Shown here: one piece after another, positions 1 to 9,403 of the stretch
Layout: the number at the start of each line of letters is the position of its first letter
Numbering within the stretch: the stretch's first letter is position 1
Assembly (NCBI RefSeq): GCF_025024155.1
Contig: NW_026251857.1
Span: forward strand, 1-36,740
Reading direction: 5' to 3'
DNA: 36,740 nucleotides
From: Gamsiella multidivaricata
Taxonomy: Eukaryota > Mortierellomycota > Mortierellomycetes > Mortierellales > Mortierellaceae
Notes under the pieces: model-generated
Told to the model about the DNA's origin: nothing
Databases searched by the model: none
Seen by the model: the letters and a program-made list of their open reading frames with translations, nothing else
Made by a program: the position numbers and the translations under genes

Positions 1-200
1 CACTGAGCAATAAGTAATTGCTCAGTCGCTGTAATTAAAGATCCCTCTCTTGTTCTCATTGACTCTCTGGACAGTTATATTTCTCACCGAGTCAAGTTTT
101 ATTCACATATAAAAGACATAACTAGCTGCCATAATCAAACCTCAGTCTGCAATAAAATACTTTCCTGCCCTGTACTCACTCTTGCTCTTACATTCTCCAC
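1..200. other. Left-edge sequence, no gene seen
   Basis: No coding region can be supported here. A short perfect hairpin (GAGCAAT, 5-nt loop, ATTGCTC) lies at about 5-23. A pyrimidine-rich run ends in CCAG near 211 and could be an intron acceptor for the following ORF, because that ORF has no ATG near its open 5' end. Confidence 0.4.
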
Positions 201-869
201 TTGCCTGCCAGTCCAGATCTTGACAGAGCTGCAACGACCGCATACAACAAGAACAGCAAGAAGCAGCAAGAGCGTGATAGGATCCGCGCTGGAGCCGCCG
301 CTGCTGCACCGAAACCCATTCGATGGGTTTGTCCTAACAACGAGACCCACATCCGAGGTCTATCCTGTATTGCCGGGACCCGATCAATGCTCAAAGGTGA
401 CGAGTATTATGACCGCTCTCCGGATCTGACCTGGAGCATCAGCGATTTATGCCGTGGCATCACACCAGTCAGCCTTATCAAGGAGTGGGGCAGTCTATTT
501 ACCTCGCCATCGTCGATTGCGCGCCAGGTCATTCACAAGTTCGTCGGCTTTATTGAGGAGAAAGCTACGGAGCTGATCTGGAAACCACGCTGCAAGGCCA
601 CCATTGCTCGAGAGCGAGAATGGGGGATCACAGCCAAGATGAAACGAACTCCATACAAGGGACCGAGAGGGGACTGGAGTGATGGGTATGGATACATTAG
701 CGACGACGACCAATGTCCGTGTGGTGCATTACTCGCTGACCATGTAAATGGGAACTGCCCTGGCCCCGTGCTTGACCCAGACGCAGCGGATCGGACGCTG
801 CTGGATTGCCTGCAAGGGAGGAGGCGGTTGACAACCATGGAGGGGATGGGGAAGATACCCTTCTTGTAA
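201..869 (+). pseudogene. ORF fragment, possibly the C-terminal part of a retroelement-type protein
   Basis: An open frame of about 220 codons ends at TAA 867-869. It has no ATG at its 5' end: the first in-frame ATG is at 387, so the frame is either the last exon of a longer gene or a truncated copy. The product has an Ala-rich stretch, an IWKPRC motif around residues 126-131, a GPRGDW motif and a small Cys/His cluster (CPCG, ADH, GNCPG). IWKPRC-type motifs followed by Cys-rich tails recall C-termini of fungal non-LTR retroelement polyproteins, but no reverse transcriptase is visible, so this assignment is from memory and weak. The neighbourhood of repeats fits a retroelement remnant. It could equally be a lineage-specific gene. 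Confidence 0.4.
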
Positions 870-985
870 CAAGGTGTTTTCAGCTTTTAACACACTGATG
901 AGGTGTGGCAATTGTTGCGCAGGCCCTAGGGGCAGGCCCGGGGAATGTGACCTGTCTTTTGGCGACTGTGGATCGGTTCCGCTTT

Positions 986-1496
986 GGGGGTCGTTCCAGA
1001 TCTGAAGGGCAGTCCAAGAACACTCGCACAGTCCGGTTTCCAGAGGGCCATTCGCGTGGTACATCTTTTTAAAAACAGCCCCTGTCTATCCGGCGACACT
1101 GGATCGCTGTGAGGTAACAAGTCACGTCTCGTCTTTCTAACCTAGCAAGCTAGGCCCGCATTAAAAACTAAAGCTTGGCTTCTTCACAGACCGCCCCACA
1201 AAACCCATTCACTAAATCAGGGGCACTGTGCTTAGTCTGGTTGCCTCAACAGTTTTATAAACGTGCCGCTGAATCACGTTCACCCGATACGGTCTTAATG
1301 GTGTGCTGAGTCAACAGGGGTGGAACTACCTAGTGTTCCCGTCCTTTACTCCCTCGCTAACCATCTAAGTGATGTGTGACGAGCCAGACCTGGAACAGCT
1401 CTTATTTGTTGGCTGTCGTTTCGATTGCGGCTGTAGCCACAAGCCATCGAACAGTCTGAAGGGCAGTCAGATTCCATCAGACCGAGAACAACCCCC
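986..1496 (+). mobile_element. Repeat R copy 1: Harbinger-like MITE (uninterrupted, 511 bp)
   Basis: The unit starts GGGGGTCGTTCCAG and ends GAACAACCCCC, giving imperfect terminal inverted repeats (GGGGGTYGTTC, with matches continuing inward). The 14-mer TCTGAAGGGCAGTC occurs in direct orientation near both ends (1001-1014 and 1455-1468). A CCTAGC/GCTAGG hairpin lies near 1141. TTT flanks both ends, a possible 3-bp target duplication. The same sequence recurs almost unchanged at 10723-12419, where it is interrupted. It has no coding capacity. The G-rich ends, 3-bp duplication and nearby DDE_Tnp_4-type transposase suggest a non-autonomous PIF/Harbinger-type element, but that family call is inference. 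Confidence 0.6.
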
Positions 1497-1683
1497 TTTT
1501 TCGAAGCAAATACTGCAACAGGTGTAAGTATCTGGATATCCGCCTTGCACACCACTTGTTCGCGCCGATGGAAAAGACAACAGTAGCAATGTGCATTTTT
1601 TCAAGTTTATGTGAGCATCGCGAAGTATAAGCGCTAGAAAAACTCGACAGAGTCAAGTTTTCTGCTTGGTACTCGGGAGTCAA

Positions 1684-1820
1684 CCCCTCTCTTATTGACG
1701 ACACTCTCTTATTGGGCGGTGGGTAGTTTTTCAGATATCTGTTATTCTTAGATAGCAACTCGGAATTCTACCCACCGCGCAATAAGAGAGGGTTGGTAAG
1801 GTTGGTCATTAAGAGAGGGG
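1684..1820 (+). repeat. Left terminal module: palindrome with CCCTCTCTTATTG iterons
   Basis: Two iterons (1684-1697, 1701-1714) point rightwards into GCGGTGGGTAG. About 41 bp of AT-rich spacer follows, containing the perfect palindrome CAGATATCTG. Then come the complementary arm CTACCCACCGC (1768-1778) and two leftward-pointing iterons (1780-1792, 1807-1820). The layout of inverted binding-site-like boxes around an AT-rich centre resembles herpesvirus-type origins bound by UL9-like proteins. That resemblance, together with the helicase gene beside it, is the basis for suspecting an origin. Confidence 0.7.
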
Positions 1821-1892
1821 TAGTATTACTTATTTGTCTTGCTAACCTTTTTTTTAAAAAACAGCGGTTATACAAGGGTATACAACGGAACT

Positions 1893-4800
1893 TCATGGAT
1901 CCTGCCCTACACTTTCTATAAACATGTACCGGAAGTCCTTAGACCCTACGTTGGTGTAGTGCTCCAATTTATATCGTCCACTGCGTTTGTTGATAGCCTT
2001 GATTTTGACCCCAAGCACATCTCCCAATACGATGTTCAGGAACGACAACCTGTTTTTGAACACGTTCCATTGGCCGTGCGGCGGCTTCTTCCGTTCGAGT
2101 GTAATGCACATGTTGTCCATCTCAGGCATGATGCTATCCCATATTGTTTCGACCGCTGCTTTGAGGGCAGCCGCTGATACCACTTCGTCCGAAAACGGAT
2201 GTGCAAACCCACACGGATCCAGGATGTCCACGGCGTACTTGAGTCGGATGTACCGCGACTCCAACATTTTGTGCATTGCCTTAACTGGGAGCCCATTCTC
2301 CGCACAAAATCGTACCGAGCGGTACAGCTGCATCCGGGCATGGTCTAGTCTGGTTCTCATGGTGCCTCCATCGTCATTATCGTCAATCAATAGGTCACGT
2401 ATATTCTTGTATGTCTCTATCTCTTTCACGTTGTCGAGTGCCTTGACGAACTCAGGAGTGATGAGCTCTGGTCTTGTGATGTCGTATGCATCTTTTAGTA
2501 TATATTTGGATACAGCATGATGGTCTTCTGTGGTCAGGTCCGGGTTGTTGTCGAGCTCGGTGAAAGCTTCGTACGTGAGATCCCTTGCATTGGCAACTTG
2601 ATGGGCATGCTCGTCTTCAATCATGCGTTGCTGGTGTTCGGTGGTCACCGTCATCTCCTTCAGCTCTTTCTTTATAGACTTGATCTCATCCTTACTGGAG
2701 CCCTCGGCAAACCGCTGTACGCCCTTGATAATACATCCGGCGTCTGACATCTTGTGGTGTAGTAAATGAGAATCAGTTGGTTGTTCTTGCAAAGTTAATA
2801 TTAGATCACGGGGAAGAGCACCGCCCCCAGAATAAAAGAATAAACGGTCTGGTACCTGAACCAGAGTCTTCTTTCCACCAAAATCATTTGTATCACACAT
2901 TGTATTCGTCCAGATTGTCCGGATAACACCGCATCAACGACAGGTACTGACTACCACCGTCAGCAACCCATGCAACGAGATACAATCAACAGGAAATGCC
3001 GATCCTGATCATTCGCCACCTTTGCGCCGTCAATCGCTCTTATTTTAGACATTGTACTTGCCCCGCAGCGCTTCCCCGATTACCGATCGTCTCATTGAGC
3101 ATCCGTCATCGGCCCACCCTCGTGAAACGGCATTATAAAGGTACAACGGAGGCCTGATCAGCAACTATTGGCATACAACGACTCCAGAGGGGTGGACTTC
3201 ATTGTCACGACTCCTCACCTCATCGGACATCACAATATGCGAACTCCTTGCAACTACCCCAGTCATTCCCAAAGGAATATAGTCCTAGCTCGCACCATTT
3301 AGCTAAACAGATCCCCATATTTATTCCTTTCCATTTACGTCTAGTCTATTTTACCTTTGTGTTCTTACATTCCGATCTAAAGGAGGACCCTGCACCACGA
3401 ACCAGTAAGTGACCGAAGCACAGCCTTGCCGAAGTCCTATTCGCGTGGTAACTCCCGTTGTAAATAGAACTAATGGTAGAAGTTATAGAACCCGTTAGTA
3501 GACCCCCTACACCGCAATCTGCATAATGAACCGCTTTCTGAAGCCGTTCTTCGACAAATGTTTCTTGATGCGTGCGTTGATGTACAGGCGGCTGTAGAAG
3601 CTGTCTGGTAGTATGTAGCCTCTTCCACGTACATACTGCAACCCTAGACCTGATACCCCATGCACATGGTTCTTCTGATTGCAGATCCAATCCTGGAGAG
3701 CACAAGTTGTAGTGGGAAGTTTATTTGTTGCGCCGTCGACATGGACCATGTATGTCTTTGATTTGACGTGACGGACACGCCGCAACATCTGTCTGCATGT
3801 CTCCACTGTGACACCGCTTTGCGTGCTGAAGAAGCCTACCACATATTCAACATGATTCTCGATATTACAGTCGATGCCGACACTGATAGTTGGTGTGTGG
3901 ATGAAATAATCGACGTCGGCGATAACTGTTGATATTCTCGGCTACATAGCGCTTCTCACTCTCAGGTATGTTCCTTGTTATACACATCCCACGGTAGCCT
4001 TTGCTCGCGAGGTCTCTGTGTATCGCCATGGATCGCTTGGCGCTGAGAGTGCTCGATATCCAAATTCGATTCCCTTTACACATCAGATCACATATCTCGA
4101 CCTGGAGCTGTGGTTTAGTCTCGTACATCATTACGTTATCGCCATCCTGTGGTTTCGCCATATTGTGGATAACTTGCACGTCATCGCGCAGACTTTTCAC
4201 GAGTTGCACATCCTCATTCGTAAGATCAGCGTCGAAACAGACGACCCGGGCCACGCCCTCGATCAATGCATTCAGAGCGACGTTGTTCATGTCATGCTTG
4301 TCTCCCATAGTAGATTTGCTAGTCATCTGGTCAAAGAGCGAGCTAACTTCATCGAGGATCAAGATGACATCGTTGTCTAGATAGAAATCCAAGTCAAGTC
4401 TCCACAATGACTCTGCTTGGATCATAATTCTATCCTCTGTAATAATCGGCTTGCGAATATCTTGATAGTTTGGGATGTCGTGGCGCTGTCCATTGGCGTT
4501 TGCCAACGACTTTTTGCAGGTGACGCAAACGATTTGGCGTCCTGGATTTGCCTTGACGAGCGCATCAATATACATTGTTTTTCCTGTTCCTGTGGCAGAA
4601 CAAAACATCAGGCTTGGTAACTTTTCCCTGGCTGCGTTGAGCTTGCCATTACCGAGTTTCAACGACGGAAGTCCAGGTGCCAGCAGTTCGTGTTTGATGT
4701 ATTTTTCGATGTATGTGATTGCTCCATCCAGAGGAACGGACGGTCGTTGTTTACATGCCATGGCACAAAGCTCGATTACGGCACTAAAGCCAAGCTTATC

Positions 4801-5868
4801 CAAGAGTACACCTACTTTTCTAGCGGACCTGTGACAGTGTAGGTGAATTTCGCCATTCGTCCACAGCTGTAGATACGCATGGTCGCTTGTATGGCAACGC
4901 TTGCATATATCACAATGACCCGAACATTTGCGTTTCAGCTTAAAGATCATGCCGCCTTCATAGTGCACTGCATACTGGTCCGCGTGCTTATACTTCAAGT
5001 ATCTGTTACGTACAGAATCAACAATATGAGTAGGTAAAGCGATTTGTTGCTGGGTTGAAAATGCCGCGCTGGTCTGCTCGGCTTGCCGAATGCGAGGGCG
5101 ATTTTTCGAGGGTGTGTTGGCTATAGGCATGTCGACTTCAATGCTGCCAGGACGGAGGTTGGTGATATAGAACTCTGCATCCTCTGCATTCACAGATGCC
5201 TCATGCCATTCAGCACGCACAAAACGTCGGTGCATCTGATTGCGCTTGCGACTTCCGAGGATCCGGATGTTCCTGTTCTTGCTGTAGACACTCATGTCGA
5301 TGTAGCTGCAAAGTCCACTGTTCGGCCCTTGATCCTGAGCTGACCTCGCACGCTCAAAGTCGAGCATGAATGCATGCATGTGCTTGTTGTTGTTCTTGAA
5401 GGCGTACGTTGGTATGATGATGTGCAGCGACACCTTCGAGCCGGACGATGCACTCAAGACTCGACACTGGTCAATTGTCACTGGGTATTGCGGTGCAAAT
5501 TCATTGCGCGCAATAAGGAACGCCGCAAACATCTATTGCTCCCGCTGCTCACTCGATTCAGTATCGTCTTGGACTGATTCGAGACTCCAATCAACATCAT
5601 AGTACTCCGAACAGGCGTGGCCATCCCTGAGAAGCTCCCCGAAGAACCGGTCCTTGGCTGGTATGTCGGCATATGCTTGCAGAAATGCAGACAAGTTTTT
5701 GTAGCTCGCATGTTCGTAGAACGGGCTTCCTTTCTTGGATACCCCCGCCATGTACGCCACAAAGAACGTATTGGAGTTCTTGTCGGCTTGGGCAAAGGAT
5801 CTCGCTTGCGGACCCAAGGTCTGGCCCTTTTCAGTAGCAAAGTATACGGATCCGAATTTACTGGACAT
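1893..5868 (-). pseudogene. PrimPol / Zn-finger / replication-origin-binding helicase, disrupted
   Basis: Transcribed leftwards from an ATG at 5868 (an in-frame ATG at 5943 is an alternative) to TGA at 1893-1895. Order of domains: an archaeo-eukaryotic primase with EYYDVDW (catalytic DxD), SGSKVSLHIIIP (motif II, SxH) and DMSVYSKNRNIRILGSRK (motif III); a Cys/His cluster (CSGHCDICKRCH ... HCH) like the UL52-type zinc finger; then an SF2 helicase with Walker A SATGTGKT, Walker B ILILDEVSS and a late motif TPTISVGID. The C-terminal ITPEFVKALDN region is typical of fungal and mimivirus origin-binding-like proteins. Three lesions break it: an in-frame TAG at 5533-5535 directly followed by ATG, a one-base frame change near 3927, and a 764-bp insertion at 2753-3516. 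It would prime and unwind DNA for replication of the element. It is decayed unless recoded. Confidence 0.8.
2753..3516. mobile_element. MITE-like insertion inside the helicase gene
   Basis: The insert is bounded by TGTGGTGTAG (2753-2762) and CTACACCGCA (3507-3516), which are 10-bp inverted repeats with one mismatch. It is flanked on both sides by ATCT (2749-2752 and 3517-3520), a 4-bp target duplication. Removing the insert plus one ATCT joins the two helicase frames without a shift and gives the local residues RFIMQMSDAGC. The insert has no recognisable gene. The first ~49 residues of the downstream frame (from 2900) are insert-derived. A reading as a long GT-AG intron was considered and is less economical. 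Confidence 0.7.
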
Positions 5869-6199
5869 TTGGCTGTTTGTGTCGTCGATTCCTGATAAAT
5901 GGTGTGTAGTTTGTGTTATATATGTTAGGAAGCAACAGATCATTTTATCTGTCAGTTTCTGCCCACTGCTTTTGAGCTGCGCAAGCTTGTGACTTGCATT
6001 TTTTATGACTGCGTGAAATTCTGGACATTCACAAGCGCACTACGTCTCCATCCGCACACAACACCGAACCTTTTTTTGACGCTGGTGCTCTCTCTGCTCT
6101 TTACTCCCTCCCTCCGCTCGCACACACCCCACATTCACAGGCGCATTGCTTCTCCATTTACACGTGCCTCGTTTCTCCATTACCAAAAAACATCCATCC
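5869..6199. promoter_or_regulatory. Divergent promoter between helicase and Crinkler genes
   Basis: This 331-bp gap separates two genes read in opposite directions and so probably holds both promoters. The Crinkler side is rich in pyrimidines and short CT/CA runs (about 6060-6190), as is common upstream of fungal start codons. No convincing TATA box or operator was picked out. Confidence 0.4.
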
Positions 6200-7933
6200 A
6201 TGGCGGCAAATACACTCTCCCTATTCTGTCTCGTTAGCGGCGACCCCTCATCGAGTGCGTTTCCCGTGAAGATATCTTCAGACGAGACCGTCGGCCAGCT
6301 CAAGGACGCAATCAAGGCCAAACAAACACCCGCCTTCGACGACATTACCGCCAAGGACCTGGTGCTCTGGCGTGTCACGATTCCTGTCGACGCCGACGAC
6401 GATGACGATGAACAGCCCATCGTACTTGACAACGTGTCTGAGAAAAAGAAACTCAAGGCAACCACCGACCTTTCTGACGTCTTTGAAGAGGCACCGCCGA
6501 AGAAAACTATCCACATCTTCATCGAGCGACCCAAAGGTACATCCCGGCTAAACCCAGTTTTACCGGTGGCCAGAATCCCATATTTATATTGAGAAAGACT
6601 GGCATTCTGGCCACGCCCCTGTGACCCGTGCGCGCTCCAAGCCTGCTTACTAATCAACTGGATTTTATTTAAAAAAATAAAATAAAAAAAAATAGCTACG
6701 AGCACGCCACACACTCTCGACCTTCATCCCGAGGTGGCTGCATTACGCAAACAGTTGTCCGAGCTGGAACAGCTCAACGTGGATCTGAGAAGCACTTCCA
6801 TTTGTAAGTGAGAATGGTCCCGGCGAGCTGAATTACGAAGTCCTTGAAACCAGCAAGCTAATTTTATTTGTTTTTTTTCGGTAGCAATGGCAATCATGGA
6901 CAAAAGAAGTGGAGGAAACAGGAAAATTTGCCAATACGTGGCCGACACAGTGACATCAACTCTTGAGGAACTGCGACAACTCCTTCGGCCGCATTTTGAG
7001 CAGTTTGAAGGAGACGACTACGTACAAATTTATTTGTATCAACCCGGGTGTGCAAAACCTGTTTTGGTTAGCCACGACGACGTGCTCCGCTCTTGTTTGA
7101 AAATAGCCAAGGACAATGGCCACAAGAACTTCACCATATCTTTGGATAGCCCGGCCAAGAAGTTCTCGTCGTACACCTGGAAGGATGCACAGATCCAGTA
7201 TGGAGTCCGAGAGTTTGAACTCATGCCAGCGTTCGATATTCAGCCAAAGTCATTGCTGGAAGACGAGAAAACGATATTGAAGCACGTCGTTGAGGACTGT
7301 ATTTTCAAGAACAAGGCGTACCTGCTTGGTCCGGGTGCAAGCGAGGCAACGAAGTCATCGGTTGTCGATACATTCATGGTTGGAGCCATGCAATCCTACG
7401 GTTCCGAGATGTTCCTGGCACAACAACGGCCAATGAGCGGTATGCGTGGTCACGGGGCCGTCGACTTTGCTGTTGTCGACCGAGTACATCAGTCGCAAGT
7501 TCTTGGTGTTACGGAAGTCAAGAAGGAGGATTATGCGCAAGGCCTAGCTCAAAATATGGCGGAACTCGATGTGGCCGTGCAACAAAAGAAACGAAAACGA
7601 ATTGACGAAGTGGACGAGGACAGCGGAGAGAGAATACCAGCTCGCTTCAAGTCGTATGGGATTGTGACGGACTCATTCAAGTGGACACTTGTGGAATGTA
7701 CATTGGACGAGGGCGACGTCTTGTCGTTTCGAGTGAAGGACATCCCAGGCGTTCTTGACTTGAAGCAGACCAAGAAGGAAGACGTGGAAAAGGACTGTGA
7801 GAAAGTCTTTAGCTATGTTCTTGCCCTGTACCAGTTGATGAAGGCTGAGATTGTGAACAGGAGCGCTTATGGCAGTCCTTCGTCTGACACCCCACCAAGC
7901 AAGAGAGTGGCGACTGGTTCACCTCGTTCATAG
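6200..7933 (+). CDS. Crinkler (CRN) protein with PD-(D/E)XK nuclease-like C-terminus
   Basis: Three exons are supported: 6200-6536, 6696-6803 and 6885-7933 (GT-AG introns, the second with GTAAGT). Together they encode 497 residues in a continuous frame. The N-terminus is a CRN ubiquitin-like header: LSLFCLVSGDPSSSAFPVKI near the start, a DETVGQLKDAIKAK helix, then KKTIHIFIERPKG closing the header around residue 110. A short helical linker follows (AALRKQLSELEQLNVDL). The C-terminal domain shows D342 (GHGAVDFAVV), E359-x-K361 (LGVTEVKKED) and a following Q (GLAQN), the active-site pattern of PD-(D/E)XK nucleases. A basic KKRKRIDE stretch follows and may direct nuclear entry. CRN proteins with such nuclease domains are known in fungi and oomycetes (CR-toxins of Zhang and colleagues). 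The role, whether effector, conflict or element maintenance, is not determined. The reading frame is intact, unlike its neighbour. Confidence 0.85.
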
Positions 7934-8287
7934 TGGTTAGTGCCTTCCGACGGAAATACTCTGTATTTTGCTCATATAAACTGTTGCTGTTGCTACACCT
8001 GTTGATTTATTTTTATCGGGAAGGACGTGTTCCCAGTACAATACCAGCCTTAATTTGCAACCCCTCCTTATTTGACTGGACCAGGTGGATCAGGATTGGT
8101 GCATCTTTTTAAAAAAAGCAATCACAATCTCATCTGTCGCATCTCATCTCATCTCTCCCATGTCCACCCCGATGCTGCGGCACCCATGCCCTACAAATGG
8201 GCTTGCCAACCCCATTTCATTCCCTTCATCCTCTCCTTCCTTCCTTCACCCATTCACCCAGTCCTTTTTTTCCTGCTTTCCTCCACC
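7934..8287. other. Gap between Crinkler and DUF3627-like genes
   Basis: No gene is seen. The first part is the 3' flank of the Crinkler gene. The last 150 bp is CT-rich (TTCCTTCC, CACCCATTCACC) and runs up to the next ATG, consistent with a fungal promoter and leader. Confidence 0.4.
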
Positions 8288-8995
8288 ATGACCGTCAGTA
8301 TGTCCTGCATTTCGAGCATAACACACCGACCTGCATGCGATTGACCTTTGCAACCGCGTACTGAAGCACACCTGCCAACCATTGTTCCTCCATTCGTAGA
8401 CAAGCCGAAGTCAGAGGAGTCTATTGAGGCACTACGCAGGAAGCTGGAGGCTGTTTCACTGGACCTCAGGAACACACAGCGGGACCTCCTGGAGGCTAAC
8501 GACAGCCTTGCGTCAACACAGGAAGAGCTTGAGGACACTGAGACCAAGCTCGAAGAGACTCAACTCGAGCTGCAGAACACTCGTGATGCTCTTGCCAACA
8601 CCGAGCGTGCGCGCCAGGCAGCCAACCTCGACCGTGTCCTCGCGCGGCCAGCCAGACAGCAGGAGGTCTTTGTTGTCTTGAAGTTCCGGTCGCCCCAGCC
8701 ATTGCCCGTCGGTGGATACCAACTTTTCACGCGGCAGCAAAAGGATGTTGAGCGCAGCTTGAAGCGATTTATTGCTGACAATCCGGAGCTCGATGCCGTT
8801 GTGATGGACAAGTTGCGATTCGATCGCTCTCCTCGAGGGCACCGTGTCTACCAGCGCATCAAGGACGACAAGGATACACCGATCGAGTTCAGTCGCCGCA
8901 ACTTCGCGCTCAAGAAAGGCCACTCCGAGGACGACATGATTGAGTATATCGCCAGTGTCTTCAACACTCATACTCAGGACCAGGAGAACATGTAG
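8288..8995 (+). CDS. Coiled-coil protein with DUF3627-like C-terminal domain
   Basis: Exon 1 is only 10 nt (8288-8297). It is followed by an intron with a consensus GTATGT donor (8298-8399), then exon 2 at 8400-8995, giving 201 residues that start MTVNKPKSEES. If the splice is wrong, the frame still opens at 8348. Residues ~10-80 form a heptad-rich coiled coil (LEAVSLDLRNTQRDL, TQEELEDTETKLEETQLEL). The C-terminal ~100 residues have the pattern of DUF3627, a domain found in iridovirus and other large-DNA-virus proteins, often after KilA-N or MSV199: GGYQLFTRQQKDVERSLKR, then RGHRVYQRIKDDKD and PIEFSRRNFAL. No KilA-N domain is present. Function is unknown. A link to DNA binding or oligomerisation is only inferred from the viral relatives. 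It is intact and lies co-oriented downstream of the Crinkler gene. Confidence 0.6.
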
Positions 8996-9139
8996 CTCTA
9001 GGCTCGCCAGCTCTCTAGCATTTTAAAAAAATCTAGGATTCAATGAAGATTGACTATTAAAAAGGTGCCATTTTTCACCTGGTATATTTAAATAGCACAG
9101 GCATTCACCAAGAGAATGGCATGGTATATCTCTGACGGA

Positions 9140-9288
9140 CTCTCCTATTGACAACCCTCTCTTATTGGCGACCCTCTCTTATTGCGCGGTGGGTAGAATT
9201 CCGAGTCGCTATCTAAGAATAACAGATATCTGAAAAACTACCCACCACGCAATAAGAGAGGGTTCAATACTCAGTCAAATAAAGAGGG
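9140..9288 (-). repeat. Right terminal module: inverted copy of the palindrome/iteron block
   Basis: Iterons at 9140-9150 (degenerate), 9155-9167 and 9172-9184 point rightwards into GCGGTGGGTAG. After a 41-bp centre containing CAGATATCTG, the arm CTACCCACC leads into leftward iterons at 9250-9262 and 9276-9288 (degenerate). The block is the reverse complement of the left module. The iteron count differs from the left end, so the arrays have expanded or decayed independently. Confidence 0.7.
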
Positions 9289-9403
9289 TTGAAAAACAGA
9301 GAGGGCTGAACGTGCTAAATGTACGGATGGCCATGTTTGCATGTCGGCCCACCGTGCTACTAATAAATGAATCGACCCAATGCTTGTTTGAAGCAACGGA
9401 ATC

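Larger units (their letters stand above)
1684..9288. mobile_element. 7.6-kb replicon-like element bounded by inverted origin-like modules
   Basis: The unit is delimited by two modules (1684-1820 and 9140-9288) that are reverse complements of each other over about 77 bp with about two mismatches. It contains a broken primase-helicase gene (minus strand), a Crinkler nuclease gene and a DUF3627-like gene (both plus strand). The primase-helicase and Crinkler genes are divergently transcribed from the 5869-6199 gap. No recombinase or capsid gene was recognised inside. No clear target-site duplication was found outside the modules, so the exact ends are uncertain. The element may be an integrated plasmid or virus-like replicon, or a transposon class that uses its own PrimPol-helicase. 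Confidence 0.6.

Noticed and set aside
5..23. Hairpin as a transcription terminator
   Set aside because: It has a seven-base stem in AT-rich DNA of a eukaryote, with no gene known upstream.
1684..1820. Short spaced iterons as a CRISPR array
   Set aside because: Copies are few, 13 bp long, irregularly spaced and in opposing orientations, and the genome is eukaryotic.
1839..2747. Plus-strand ORFs across the helicase C-terminal region
   Set aside because: They are antisense shadows of the minus-strand helicase frame and have no motif of their own.
2753..3516. Segment as a long intron of the helicase gene (GTGTAG donor, CACAAG acceptor)
   Set aside because: The 10-bp inverted ends and ATCT duplication explain the same boundaries, and their removal gives a cleaner frame. 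The short TACTAAC motif inside is probably chance.
6040..6714. 224-codon minus-strand ORF over the Crinkler header
   Set aside because: It is antisense to exon 1 of the Crinkler gene and has no protein features beyond serine runs.
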